Counted from the stretch's first letter, positions 1 to 6,268 are shown. The stretch is 10,595 nt of DNA from Candidatus Omnitrophota bacterium (GCA_016180605.1 JACPAW010000019.1:1-10595), one strand, 5' to 3'. Program-made: numbers and translations. The notes: generated by a model not told the origin, from the letters alone.

Positions 1-611
1 CCGAGGATACCTAAAATCATACCGAAGGAGGCCGTGCAGGTTTTATGAAGCGACATGGCCGCATGTGCCGCCAGCCCTGCAAATAGTGCGCGCGCAGGGG
101 GCTTTTGAAAAAGCGTGGAGAGAAGTGCCGCTGCAGGCCGAAGCCCGTAATAGCCGAAGTGGAGCGCTAACAGCGGATGAGAGGGCAGCCGCAAAGGCCC
201 CAGTAAATCCGAAGACAATGCGTCCCAGTGAAGGACGAATGGCTCCATGAGCTTCCGATAGGCAGGCGCATCAGACCCAAGCCCCTCTGCAGTCTGGGCA
301 ACGGATCCTTCTAGGAGGACGAGAGTACCGTCATCAAAAGGGTGTGCCAAGGCAGCAGGCGGGCGAACCCATTGCAGGCCGTACCGTGCTAGCGGAAGCG
401 AATTGAAAAAAGAAGAACCTGCCGCAAGCGCGTAGATGGTAGAGCAGACATCATGGATGAAGCCAGGCAGCGTCAAGGAAGCAGAACGCATGCCGCCGCC
501 GGGCTGGGTGGCCCCTTCATACAAGGTTACCGTATGCCCTGCCTGGAGAAGAACGATTGCAGCCGCCAAGCCGTTTGGGCCCGAACCGACTACGATCATA
601 TCCGAACTCAT
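1..611 (-). CDS. FAD-dependent oxidoreductase, phytoene dehydrogenase-like (partial, runs off left edge)
   Basis: The minus strand is open from an ATG at 611 to the window edge, giving 203 N-terminal residues without a stop. The protein begins with a Rossmann FAD-binding fold: residues 6-20 carry the dinucleotide-binding motif G9-x-G11-P-N-G14, and an acidic residue (E32) stands at the end of the second strand, where the FAD ribose is normally bound. A GGGMRS stretch (38-43) follows, as in the phytoene desaturase/carotenoid dehydrogenase-like family (COG1233). Many members of that family have no known substrate, so no specific reaction can be assigned. The catalytic and C-terminal parts lie outside the window. 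An AGAGGGA Shine-Dalgarno stands just upstream of the ATG. No other gene in the window looks like a carotenoid-pathway partner. The family call is firm; the substrate is unknown. Confidence 0.87.
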   Translation of the reverse strand, partial: MSSDMIVVGSGPNGLAAAIVLLQAGHTVTLYEGATQPGGGMRSASLTLPGFIHDVCSTIYALAAGSSFFNSLPLARYGLQWVRPPAALAHPFDDGTLVLLEGSVAQTAEGLGSDAPAYRKLMEPFVLHWDALSSDLLGPLRLPSHPLLALHFGYYGLRPAAALLSTLFQKPPARALFAGLAAHAAMSLHKTCTASFGMILGIL

Positions 612-829
612 GATGCTTCCCTCTGGGTGATGCGATGAATCATGCTATGGATGTCATTGTGCCTTAAGTAGTAGGTTGGGTGCCACATTTTATCCCCAAT
701 TCCCTCTTATCCGTAATTCAAAAGTCAGGCGAGGCTCAATCGACCTATATCTAGAGAACCAGGGACAGGATGTCGGGGTCAAGGCAATGAAAAAGCGTGG
801 GCACGTAGATTTGGAAGTCGTAAAATGAT
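612..829. other. Intergenic stretch, no gene seen
   Basis: This 218-base gap separates two minus-strand genes. I see no tRNA, no convincing open frame, no stem followed by a T-run, and no promoter hexamer pair worth calling. It must hold the translation signal of the oxidoreductase (AGAGGGA near 619) and probably its promoter. Confidence 0.4.
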
Positions 830-1408
830 CTACATATTTTGCGTGTGGCTGTTGGTCTTAAGACGCTCCGGGCGCGGATGCCCTTGGGGCATTGGCTGCC
901 GATAGTGAAGGTTTTGTCTTTTCAATCGCTGGCGCAATTGCCTGCCCGAACAAGGCGTAAAGAGCAGCGCCAGGAAACCTCCCAAAAACGCTCCTTGAAC
1001 AAATATGGCGCCTGACGTGACTGTTCTTGCATCGTTTTTCTTTTGAAATCGTTTGAGGGTGGACTTTATAGCCTTAAAAGCAGACCATAAAGGATAACTT
1101 CTGTCCGACCACACTTGCCGGGTATCTGCCATAGTCCTGCGAATACGACCCAGTCTTTCTCCTGCATCCCGAAGAACGGAGCTAATTCGATTCCCTCCCC
1201 ACCTAGCCGCTTGGGCCAAATCCTCGATTTGACCGACTGTTTCCCTCGCCTTCTCGATCAAAGGACCTGCTTCTTCGCGGATGAGGACCCATGTCTTTTC
1301 CGCAGCCTTGGCAGTACGGTGCATCTGAATGAGCGTCCGAACAGCAAAACCCGCGATGACCGCCATCAAGAGGAGCACTCCGACAACCGCACCCTCAACG
1401 ATGCTCAT
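830..1408 (-). CDS. Membrane-anchored coiled-coil protein with DUF948-like N-terminus and YtxH-like C-terminal segment
   Basis: A 192-residue protein if started at the ATG at 1408; a TTG at 1426 would add six residues but has no ribosome-binding site. Residues about 6-26 form a hydrophobic N-terminal membrane segment. A charged, heptad-like helical stretch (about 30-125) follows, the arrangement seen in DUF948 proteins. Residues about 132-152 form a second glycine-rich hydrophobic segment ending in LLFTPCSGRQLRQRLK. This resembles the YtxH/gas-vesicle-associated motif, in which a glycine-rich helix runs into LLFAPxSGxxxR. The tail is basic and polar. Such proteins are small envelope or stress-associated proteins of unknown biochemical role. 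The start lies 4 bases after the stop of an 11-codon ORF (1448-1413), so translation may be coupled. Neighbours give no functional hint. The gene is probably real; its function is unknown. Confidence 0.72.
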   Translation of the reverse strand: MSIVEGAVVGVLLLMAVIAGFAVRTLIQMHRTAKAAEKTWVLIREEAGPLIEKARETVGQIEDLAQAARWGGNRISSVLRDAGERLGRIRRTMADTRQVWSDRSYPLWSAFKAIKSTLKRFQKKNDARTVTSGAIFVQGAFLGGFLALLFTPCSGRQLRQRLKRQNLHYRQPMPQGHPRPERLKTNSHTQNM

Positions 1409-1412
1409 GAAT

Positions 1413-1448
1413 TCACTCGTCGTCAACGATGTTGTTCGGCATACTCAT
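1413..1448 (-). CDS. Possible 11-codon leader ORF ahead of the YtxH-like gene
   Basis: The reading is MSMPNNIVDDE followed by TGA. It starts at an ATG at 1448 with an AGAGAGAAG purine run upstream, which is a better ribosome-binding site than the downstream gene has. Its stop ends 4 bases before the ATG at 1408. It could be a translated leader that couples initiation. Alternatively, it could be the original N-terminus of the same gene, separated by a frameshift. A chance ORF of this length is also quite possible. Confidence 0.25.
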   Translation of the reverse strand: MSMPNNIVDDE

Positions 1449-1507
1449 GATATTCTTCTCTCTTGCAAATGCGATCGTGTTTTATTTTCTATTTTCTTAA
1501 ATAGGCC

Positions 1508-1545
1508 ATGAATGGGGGATGAATTTCCAATGACAGTCCATTCAT
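1508..1545. repeat. Inverted repeat ATGAATGG / CCATTCAT
   Basis: Two exact 8-base arms (1508-1515 and 1538-1545) are separated by 22 bases in the gap between two divergent genes. A T-run (1556-1560) follows about 10 bases later. The spacing is too loose for a good intrinsic terminator, so it may be a regulatory site or chance. Confidence 0.25.
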
Positions 1546-1582
1546 TTCCCGGGTCTTTTTCATAACAAAATTGTCATACAAA

Positions 1583-1600
1583 ATTCACTTGAAAGTGAAT
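1583..1600. promoter_or_regulatory. 18-bp palindrome upstream of the DUF4142 gene, candidate operator
   Basis: The sequence ATTCACTTGAAAGTGAAT has two perfect 8-base arms around a GA centre. It lies 76 bases before the ATG at 1676. It overlaps a TTGAAA (1589-1594) that could act as a -35 box, with TATGCT (1610-1615) as a rather close -10 (15-base spacer). The dyad is exact. That it is an operator is inference from position; no regulator for it is seen in the window. Confidence 0.4.
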
Positions 1601-1675
1601 CAGACTCTGTATGCTGTAAAGAAAGGAAACTGGAGAAATGGGTCTGTGGGCTTTGAAGATAAGGAGGAATCTACC

Positions 1676-2260
1676 ATGAAGCACAATCTTTTAAACCGGG
1701 GAAGCATGCGTATGGTCACAGGGGCGCTGTTGTTTCTGACAGCACCGATTGCGGATGCGGCAGATCCGGCGGCAGCCGACCGGAATAGTCCAGAGGCAAG
1801 AATTCTCTCGGAGATCCACGAAGCCAATCAAGTGAAAATCGAAGCAGGAGAGCTGGCTCGGCTAAAAGGACAGACGGAAGAAATCCGCCGGTTTGGGGAG
1901 CAGGTTGCCAGAGATCACCGTGCCGCGGATAGCGAGGTAGTCAGCGTGGCTCGCCGGCAAGGAATCGAGCTCTCTGACGCTTCGAAAAACGCTGTAGGGA
2001 TGCCTCAACAGTCACAGTCGGCAAATCTGAGTCGAGAGCATCGAAGCCTGCTCGATAAACTAAGAAGCGCCCAGGGGAATGATTTCGACCGAGAATTCAC
2101 GAAGGCCATGCTGGACGGACATAGGGAAACAATCGAAAAGCTCACACAAGCAAGCATTGAAGTGACGAATCAAGAAGTCCGCCAACTGGTGACTAAAACA
2201 CTGCCGACGCTGCACAAACACCACGAAGAGGCGCAACGTTTGCAGCAACAATCCAGTTAA
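1676..2260 (+). CDS. Exported DUF4142 family protein
   Basis: A 194-residue protein. The frame is open further upstream, but the ATG at 1676 is chosen because AAGGAGG (1661-1667) stands 8 bases before it and the protein then begins with a typical Sec signal peptide. That peptide has a basic N-region, a hydrophobic core at about 12-24 and likely cleavage near A28 (the ADA-A site), which puts it in the periplasm or outside the cell. The mature part matches the DUF4142 (ferritin-like helical bundle) pattern. It opens with a helix containing SEIHEANQVKIEAGELA, then a segment with the family's conserved FGEQVARDH, then RRQGIEL. A long helical half follows, with HRSLLDKL and FDREFTKAMLDGHRETIEKL, closing with LHKHHEEAQRL. 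Members are often abundant or stress-linked envelope proteins; no enzymatic role is established. It is a single-gene unit facing the minus-strand cytolysin region. Confidence 0.86.
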   Translation: MKHNLLNRGSMRMVTGALLFLTAPIADAADPAAADRNSPEARILSEIHEANQVKIEAGELARLKGQTEEIRRFGEQVARDHRAADSEVVSVARRQGIELSDASKNAVGMPQQSQSANLSREHRSLLDKLRSAQGNDFDREFTKAMLDGHRETIEKLTQASIEVTNQEVRQLVTKTLPTLHKHHEEAQRLQQQSS

Positions 2261-2270
2261 CAGCTTTTGT

Positions 2271-2731
2271 TTACGTCCCGGTAAATTCGTACAAATAAGC
2301 CGTACCGGGTGCGACCGTCAGGAAAACCGTGTTGCTGCTAAACCATAAGGAACTGCTACAGGAGCGTGCTCCGAGGGTAACATCCGCCACCTCGTTACCA
2401 TAACTTAAAATTCGCCAGATTCATCACCAGCACCCGGACTTTGCTCCTATGCTGATGCGAAAAAGCCGATACCAGGTTCTCTCCAGGCTATCCGAATGGC
2501 TTGTTTCCAATCCTCCCGTAGAGCACATTCCCGTCGTTGACCACATTCGCATGGCACACCCAATCCGCTGCTTCTGAAGGGATGCCGGAGACGTAATTGA
2601 CGGTGATAAATTTCTCCGCACCTGCAGCGTTAGCAACTGCTACAAAATCAATGGCTTTCGTGAGGTACGTCTGGCCGATATAGAAGCAATCTTCACTCAC
2701 ATGAATTACTCTGTCGCCTTCCACAGGACCT
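2271..2731 (-). pseudogene. Decayed glycoside hydrolase remnant (alpha-L-arabinofuranosidase-like)
   Basis: One frame is open from above 2731 to a stop at 2488 (78 codons from a GTG at 2724). It contains GAEKFITVNYVSGIP, then SEAADWVCHANVV, then YGRIGNKPFG. This closely follows the arabinofuranosidase-like TIM-barrel pattern: GAEPxIxVNxGSGTPEEAAAWVxYAN, followed by YWEIGNEPYG. The catalytic acid/base motif W-E-I-G-N-E reads G-R-I-G-N-K here, as if one base were lost and one gained, and the second acidic residue is K. A stop follows at once. Further on, the minus strand in another frame (about 2415 down to TAA at 2271) reads VADVTLGARSC, then TVFLTVAPGTAYLYEF. That resembles the C-terminal beta-sandwich of such enzymes. 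The N-terminus and most of the barrel are gone. A short real gene starting at GTG 2724, with AGAGG upstream and 7 bases after the cytolysin stop, is the alternative. Confidence 0.5.
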
Positions 2732-4264
2732 CTACTTGCACGATTTCCATCCGGCTCCTACTATCTGTCCCCATCCTCCCAGAACTTCACAAGTACCCGT
2801 CTTCTTATTCATCTCGAACTTAGCGATAGCCGTCCAGCCACAACTCACGACGGAACCTGAATCCACACTATGCTTCCATCCTGCTTCTTTATTGCGATAG
2901 AGTGCTAAATCGCCGTAACGGTTCTGGAAGCAAGTATAGGTCCAGACCTCGACGGAATTTTCTTTATCATGCATGGACCGGCTCAAGTTAAGTGGAGTTT
3001 TCGTTGAGCCGCTTTGCTGGTAATGGATGTGCTTTCCGGAGGTGTTGTCATTGACGTACACGTAGATGTTGCGCGCATTATTGATCATCAGTTCAAAGAC
3101 ATATTCCTGAGGTTTCGGCGTCGGTTTTCGAACACACTCTTGTTGTTGGTAATGGACCGCGTCTCGAATGGATGCCGGCTTTCCATCCAACGTGCGCAGC
3201 GTAAAAGATAGGGGAACAGCCGTTGTCGCATATACCGGACGGAAGAGTTTACTCAGATCACCGCTGCTGATCGCCTCGAAAGCTTCTTGTTGATTCCCGC
3301 CAACGACTTTCAAATGAAGCTTGCTGTTGGCCAAGACCTGCTTGTGAGCCGTGGACACCTCAGCATCGGTCTTAAAACCTTTGAAGGCGCCATCCATAGC
3401 CACGATGAGATCTTCGGCTGAGGAGACTTGATCGTTTGTCAGCGTAAAAAGAATCATGCGTCCATACGTTACCGACTGCACGTACAAAGGCAAATTCCCT
3501 GGTCCTATCCGTCCAAGAGTCTGTTGCTCTTCAACAACCTTCATGGAAAGGTTCGGGGCAAAATGATCCGCGGGGGTGGGGATCAACTCATTTCCCACGG
3601 AGATGGTATACATCGGCTGATAGAGCTTAACCATGATGGTATGCGCATCCACACTGCGTTCCGTATTAAACGCCGTGTCCATTCCGGCCTCCACCAACTT
3701 GCCCGCATAGCGCATGGAAATTCCCATGCTGAGCACCGCTTGCTCAAAGGAGTAGGCCTCCTGACGAACATAGTCAATGCGTGCCGGAATGATATCGATC
3801 GTACCCAGCCGCGCATCGGCGCTGCGTTGCAGCGTGGCAACGGCCGTTTGTACCGATCCGGCATCCGGATGATCGACAGCAATGGAGGGTTCGGGGATGG
3901 CCAGATCGACCGTCAGGCTCACGGGTCCCTGCTCAAGAGGCACAGCGAGCAGTTCTCCACCCTGCAAGCCCTTACCCTGAATCACCGCACCTGGCCATAG
4001 AGCATTCGATTCGGTTCCGGCGACGATGATGGATGTAAGTTCCTTGTCGATGGATTCCTCGCTGACTTCGCACGCATAGTTGACCCCATCGATCTTAAGA
4101 TCCCCTACTTCAAGGTTTCGCTGATCTTTAACCTCGACAACCGGAGAGACCCACTGACCTAATTCCTTGAGGTATTCGTTAAGCTTGGCTTTGTGATTGC
4201 CGCAGCCGATAGATCCTACGATAACGACCAAAAACAGTAACCCTGTATACTGCCAGTGCTTCAT
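2732..4264 (-). CDS. Cholesterol-dependent cytolysin-like (thiol-activated cytolysin family) lipoprotein
   Basis: A 510-residue protein. ATG 4264 is chosen (TTG 4267 is adjacent), with AGGAG (4279-4275) 10 bases upstream. Residues 1-20 form a hydrophobic signal ending SIG-C21, a lipobox-like site. G22 follows, so outer-membrane sorting would be expected. From about 80 to 390 the protein follows the pore-forming core of the perfringolysin/streptolysin family. Landmarks in order are SNALWPGA (86-93), IIPARIDY (158-165), KLYQPMYTISVG (213-224), VQSVTYGRM (262-270), KVVGGNQQEAF (319-329) and VPLSFTLRTLDGK (350-362). The paired glycines G322-G323 are the hinge conserved in cytolysins. The C-terminal 120 residues do not resemble domain 4: the tryptophan-rich undecapeptide (ECTGLAWEWWR in the family) is absent, and four cysteines (445, 475, 492, 509) lie in WGWK-type sequence. 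It is likely a surface or periplasmic pore-forming protein with a different target. Role is inference; family membership is well supported. Confidence 0.86.
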   Translation of the reverse strand: MKHWQYTGLLFLVVIVGSIGCGNHKAKLNEYLKELGQWVSPVVEVKDQRNLEVGDLKIDGVNYACEVSEESIDKELTSIIVAGTESNALWPGAVIQGKGLQGGELLAVPLEQGPVSLTVDLAIPEPSIAVDHPDAGSVQTAVATLQRSADARLGTIDIIPARIDYVRQEAYSFEQAVLSMGISMRYAGKLVEAGMDTAFNTERSVDAHTIMVKLYQPMYTISVGNELIPTPADHFAPNLSMKVVEEQQTLGRIGPGNLPLYVQSVTYGRMILFTLTNDQVSSAEDLIVAMDGAFKGFKTDAEVSTAHKQVLANSKLHLKVVGGNQQEAFEAISSGDLSKLFRPVYATTAVPLSFTLRTLDGKPASIRDAVHYQQQECVRKPTPKPQEYVFELMINNARNIYVYVNDNTSGKHIHYQQSGSTKTPLNLSRSMHDKENSVEVWTYTCFQNRYGDLALYRNKEAGWKHSVDSGSVVSCGWTAIAKFEMNKKTGTCEVLGGWGQIVGAGWKSCK

Positions 4265-4306
4265 CAACGGATGACTCCTAAGTTTTGAAGATTCCGGCTT
4301 CTTGCC

Positions 4307-5197
4307 CTACAGTGGGAACCCATATTCGACTCGATTAGGATGGATCAGGTTAGCGAGCTGTTCTATACCATCGATGAGCCTTGGACCAGCACCATTAAAG
4401 TAGGCAGGGCCATCTGCAATGAAGACCCTCCCCTCACGAACTGCCGGTAGGGCCTGCCACCATGGTTGATGGGTCACCAGCGACCACTCTCGACGCGTCC
4501 GCTCAATAGAAAACCCGCACGGCATCAGGACCAGAATCTCTGGTCGTGCTGCAATAATCTCACTGCCCTTCACGTAACGAGAAGCTTCTCCGGCACGCCC
4601 GAGCACTTCAATACCTCCTGCAAGATGTACCATTTCAGGCACCCAATGGCCAGAAGCCATGGGAGGATTTAGCCATTCCAGACAGAAGATTCGCGGGCGT
4701 CGCGCGCCGTCAATGAGTCTTTGGATTTTCCGGATGCGTCCTTGGCAAGTGTCAACGAGCGCCATTGCCTGATGCTGACGTCCCGTCGCTTCTCCGAGGA
4801 GTTGGATTTCTTCGAACATATCCTGAATCGTATGCGGATGGAGGGCCACAAGCTGCGGTTGAGACTTAAGGGTGCGAATGACTTTCAGGATGTGATCCAA
4901 GTTGACAGCACAGACTTCGCATAATTGCTGAGTAACGATAAGATCCGGGTGAAGCTGGCGCAACATCTGCTCATCCACTCGATAGAGACTCTCCTGGTAC
5001 TTAAGGGAATGACGAACCTTGCGGTCAATGTCCTCACTGGACATCTGCTCCGGATCGAGAATCGTGCGGATTATTTTCGGCTTTTGCAGAACCTCGGGCG
5101 GGTAATGGCACTCATGGGAAACACCGACGATATCTTCGCCCGCGCCCAGGGCGCAAAGAATCTCTGTGCCGCTTGGTAAAAACGAACAAATGCGCAT
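4307..5197 (-). CDS. Cobalamin-binding-type periplasmic-binding-fold protein (BtuF/FepB-like), no signal peptide
   Basis: A 296-residue protein from ATG 5197. It begins directly with RICSFLPSGTEILCALGAGEDIVGVSHECHYP, the first lobe of the helical-backbone metal-receptor (TroA/BtuF, COG0614) fold. It contains LHPDLIVTQQLCEVCAV (about 82-98), LHPHTIQDM, and in the second lobe RPRIFCLEWLNPPMASGHWVPEMVHLAGG. It ends with ARPEILVLMPCGFSIERT and an FNGAGPRLIDGIEQLA helix. Full-length members in transport systems carry a signal peptide; none is present here, and no BtuC/BtuD genes lie nearby. It may therefore act in the cytoplasm as a corrinoid or metal-ligand binding protein, or the export signal has been lost. 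It lies 12 bases after the membrane protein upstream and 42 bases before the cytolysin ATG, all on one strand, so co-transcription is plausible. The ligand is not shown by sequence. Confidence 0.8.
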   Translation of the reverse strand: MRICSFLPSGTEILCALGAGEDIVGVSHECHYPPEVLQKPKIIRTILDPEQMSSEDIDRKVRHSLKYQESLYRVDEQMLRQLHPDLIVTQQLCEVCAVNLDHILKVIRTLKSQPQLVALHPHTIQDMFEEIQLLGEATGRQHQAMALVDTCQGRIRKIQRLIDGARRPRIFCLEWLNPPMASGHWVPEMVHLAGGIEVLGRAGEASRYVKGSEIIAARPEILVLMPCGFSIERTRREWSLVTHQPWWQALPAVREGRVFIADGPAYFNGAGPRLIDGIEQLANLIHPNRVEYGFPL

Positions 5198-5209
5198 GGA
5201 TAGAGCTTA

Positions 5210-5719
5210 CTACCGTCTGCGTCCTGGGAAAAAGAGAAAGAAAAGATATAGGGCTTGCCAAATGGATACCACATTGATGATCGCGTGGGAAGCTGCATCT
5301 ACTAGTTTCGTTTTCTCAAGGAAAATGTACAGGGCATACCAACCACCGTATATGCCGGGAATGGCAATGGCAATGCGCTTCCACGATGCGGAAAGAAACG
5401 CCATATGAGCCAGAGGAAGCAGCGCTGTCCCAACGGCAACAGCTATCTCAAGAGCATGATTGGAATTTGATTCTGCGTTTAGAATCTGAAAAACCCAAAG
5501 AACTAATGCATAAATAAATGTAGAAGCCGCAAGAAAACCTCCCGTTAGAGGGTTAAGCTCCAGCTCAAATCTTTTAGCGCGCCAGATCAGTATCACCACA
5601 CCGAAGATCGGACCCACAAACCAGTGAAAGACGCAGGTTTTCAAACTCAAATAGGCTCCAATGAGAAACAGTACCGTTTTTGTGGCAAATAAAGTGACAG
5701 TTCCTTTGGAGACAGCCAT
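5210..5719 (-). CDS. Six-helix integral membrane protein of unknown function
   Basis: A 169-residue, very hydrophobic protein with likely membrane segments at about 8-26, 33-47, 60-80, 89-111, 115-134 and 145-165. It has short polar loops and a positively charged GRRR end. No catalytic or transporter motif is recognised. It starts at ATG 5719, the only good start in the frame. No Shine-Dalgarno is visible upstream, but a perfect TATAAT lies 9 bases before the ATG (5733-5728), so a leaderless message is possible. It is divergent from the Rrf2/sulfate operon and followed closely by the BtuF-like gene. It could be a membrane partner of that protein, but nothing in the sequence shows it. Confidence 0.66.
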   Translation of the reverse strand: MAVSKGTVTLFATKTVLFLIGAYLSLKTCVFHWFVGPIFGVVILIWRAKRFELELNPLTGGFLAASTFIYALVLWVFQILNAESNSNHALEIAVAVGTALLPLAHMAFLSASWKRIAIAIPGIYGGWYALYIFLEKTKLVDAASHAIINVVSIWQALYLFFLFFPGRRR

Positions 5720-5727
5720 TTTTAAGC

Positions 5728-5733
5728 ATTATA
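5728..5733 (-). promoter_or_regulatory. Candidate -10 box (TATAAT) of the membrane-protein gene
   Basis: This is an exact sigma-70 -10 hexamer on the minus strand. Transcription would start about 7 bases on, near 5721, leaving almost no leader before ATG 5719. No matching -35 is found at 16-18 bases; a TTGTCA is only 13 bases away. Confidence 0.3.
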
Positions 5734-5745
5734 CTCAAAAAAGAC

Positions 5746-5775
5746 TTGACAAGGTAGAGCTGGTTCAAATAGGCT
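5746..5775 (+). promoter_or_regulatory. Candidate promoter of the Rrf2-sulfate operon
   Basis: A perfect -35 TTGACA (5746-5751) is followed after 18 bases by TAGGCT (5770-5775), a weak -10 keeping TA and the final T. The weak -10 sits inside the palindrome at 5769-5786, as expected for a repressed promoter. The start codon is at 5801, with AGGAAA (5787-5792) as ribosome-binding site. Confidence 0.5.
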
Positions 5776-5786
5776 ATATAGCCTAT
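5769..5786. promoter_or_regulatory. Perfect 18-bp palindrome, candidate Rrf2 operator
   Basis: ATAGGCTATATAGCCTAT is identical to its reverse complement over all 18 bases. It lies 14 bases before the Rrf2 start codon, overlaps the likely -10, and sits between divergent genes. Rrf2 regulators bind as dimers to dyad sites and often control their own operons, so self-repression is the simplest reading. Effects on the divergent membrane-protein gene are possible. Confidence 0.65.
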
Positions 5787-5800
5787 AGGAAAACTAGACT

Positions 5801-6268
5801 ATGCAGATTCTCTCAAAAAAGTCCAAATATGCCATTCGGGCCCTGTTGGCTCTTGCAAAAAGACAGGAGCAAGCGCCCATGTTGATTGCCGAGCTTGCAG
5901 ACCGGGAGGAGATTCCAAAGAAGTTCCTCGAGATCATCCTGCTTGAGCTTAAGAATAAAGGCGTTCTCCAAAGCAAAAAAGGTAAAGGAGGCGGCTATCT
6001 GCTCGGTAGGAATCCGGAAGATATCACTCTTGGAGAAGTGATACGGGCCCTGGATGGCCCCCTTGCCCCTCTACCCTGCGTTAGCCAGACTGCCTATCAA
6101 AAATGCGATGAATGCCAAGATGAGAACACCTGTGGGCTTCGGGCGGTCATGAAAGAGGTCCGCGATGCTACAGCCCAAGTTCTGGATCGCGAGAGCCTAG
6201 CCGATATGCTCAGACGACACGAACTGCTTCAGCAGAAACAGAACAAGGTACCGGTCTATGCGATCTAA
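5801..6268 (+). CDS. Rrf2 family transcriptional regulator with four-cysteine cluster (IscR/CymR-like)
   Basis: A 155-residue protein with the typical opening MQILSKKSKYAIRALLALA. Its winged-helix DNA-binding domain (1-80) has the recognition-helix region IPKKFLEIILLELKNKGVL and the wing KKGKGGGYLLGR (59-70). It continues with the family's ITLGEVIRALDGPLAPLPC. The sensor region holds C93, C102, C105 and C111. IscR-type proteins ligate an Fe-S cluster with three cysteines in a similar place, whereas CymR-type sulfur regulators have none or few, so an Fe-S or thiol sensor is plausible here. It heads an operon of sulfate uptake and cysteine synthesis genes and overlaps the start of the sulfate-binding protein by 11 bases. 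It most likely controls the operon through the palindrome just upstream. Family call certain; signal inferred. Confidence 0.95.
   Translation: MQILSKKSKYAIRALLALAKRQEQAPMLIAELADREEIPKKFLEIILLELKNKGVLQSKKGKGGGYLLGRNPEDITLGEVIRALDGPLAPLPCVSQTAYQKCDECQDENTCGLRAVMKEVRDATAQVLDRESLADMLRRHELLQQKQNKVPVYAI

Noticed and set aside
1625..1646. ECF-sigma-type promoter (GGAAAC with TCTG) upstream of the DUF4142 gene
   Set aside because: The two elements are only about 12 bases apart, shorter than the roughly 16 bases such promoters need.
2277..2309. Inverted repeat CCCGGTA / TACCGGG after the DUF4142 stop, considered as terminator
   Set aside because: The loop is 19 bases, the stem only 7, and no T-run follows on either strand, so it is not a convincing intrinsic terminator.
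3428..4000. 190-codon plus-strand frame inside the cytolysin gene
   Set aside because: It lies wholly antisense to a gene with clear family motifs, its translation has no recognisable pattern, and no ribosome-binding site precedes it.
4307..5719. Cobalamin riboswitch or BtuCD transporter near the BtuF-like gene
   Set aside because: No long structured leader precedes the gene (only 12 bases to the upstream stop). The neighbouring membrane protein is too short, and its motifs do not fit BtuC.
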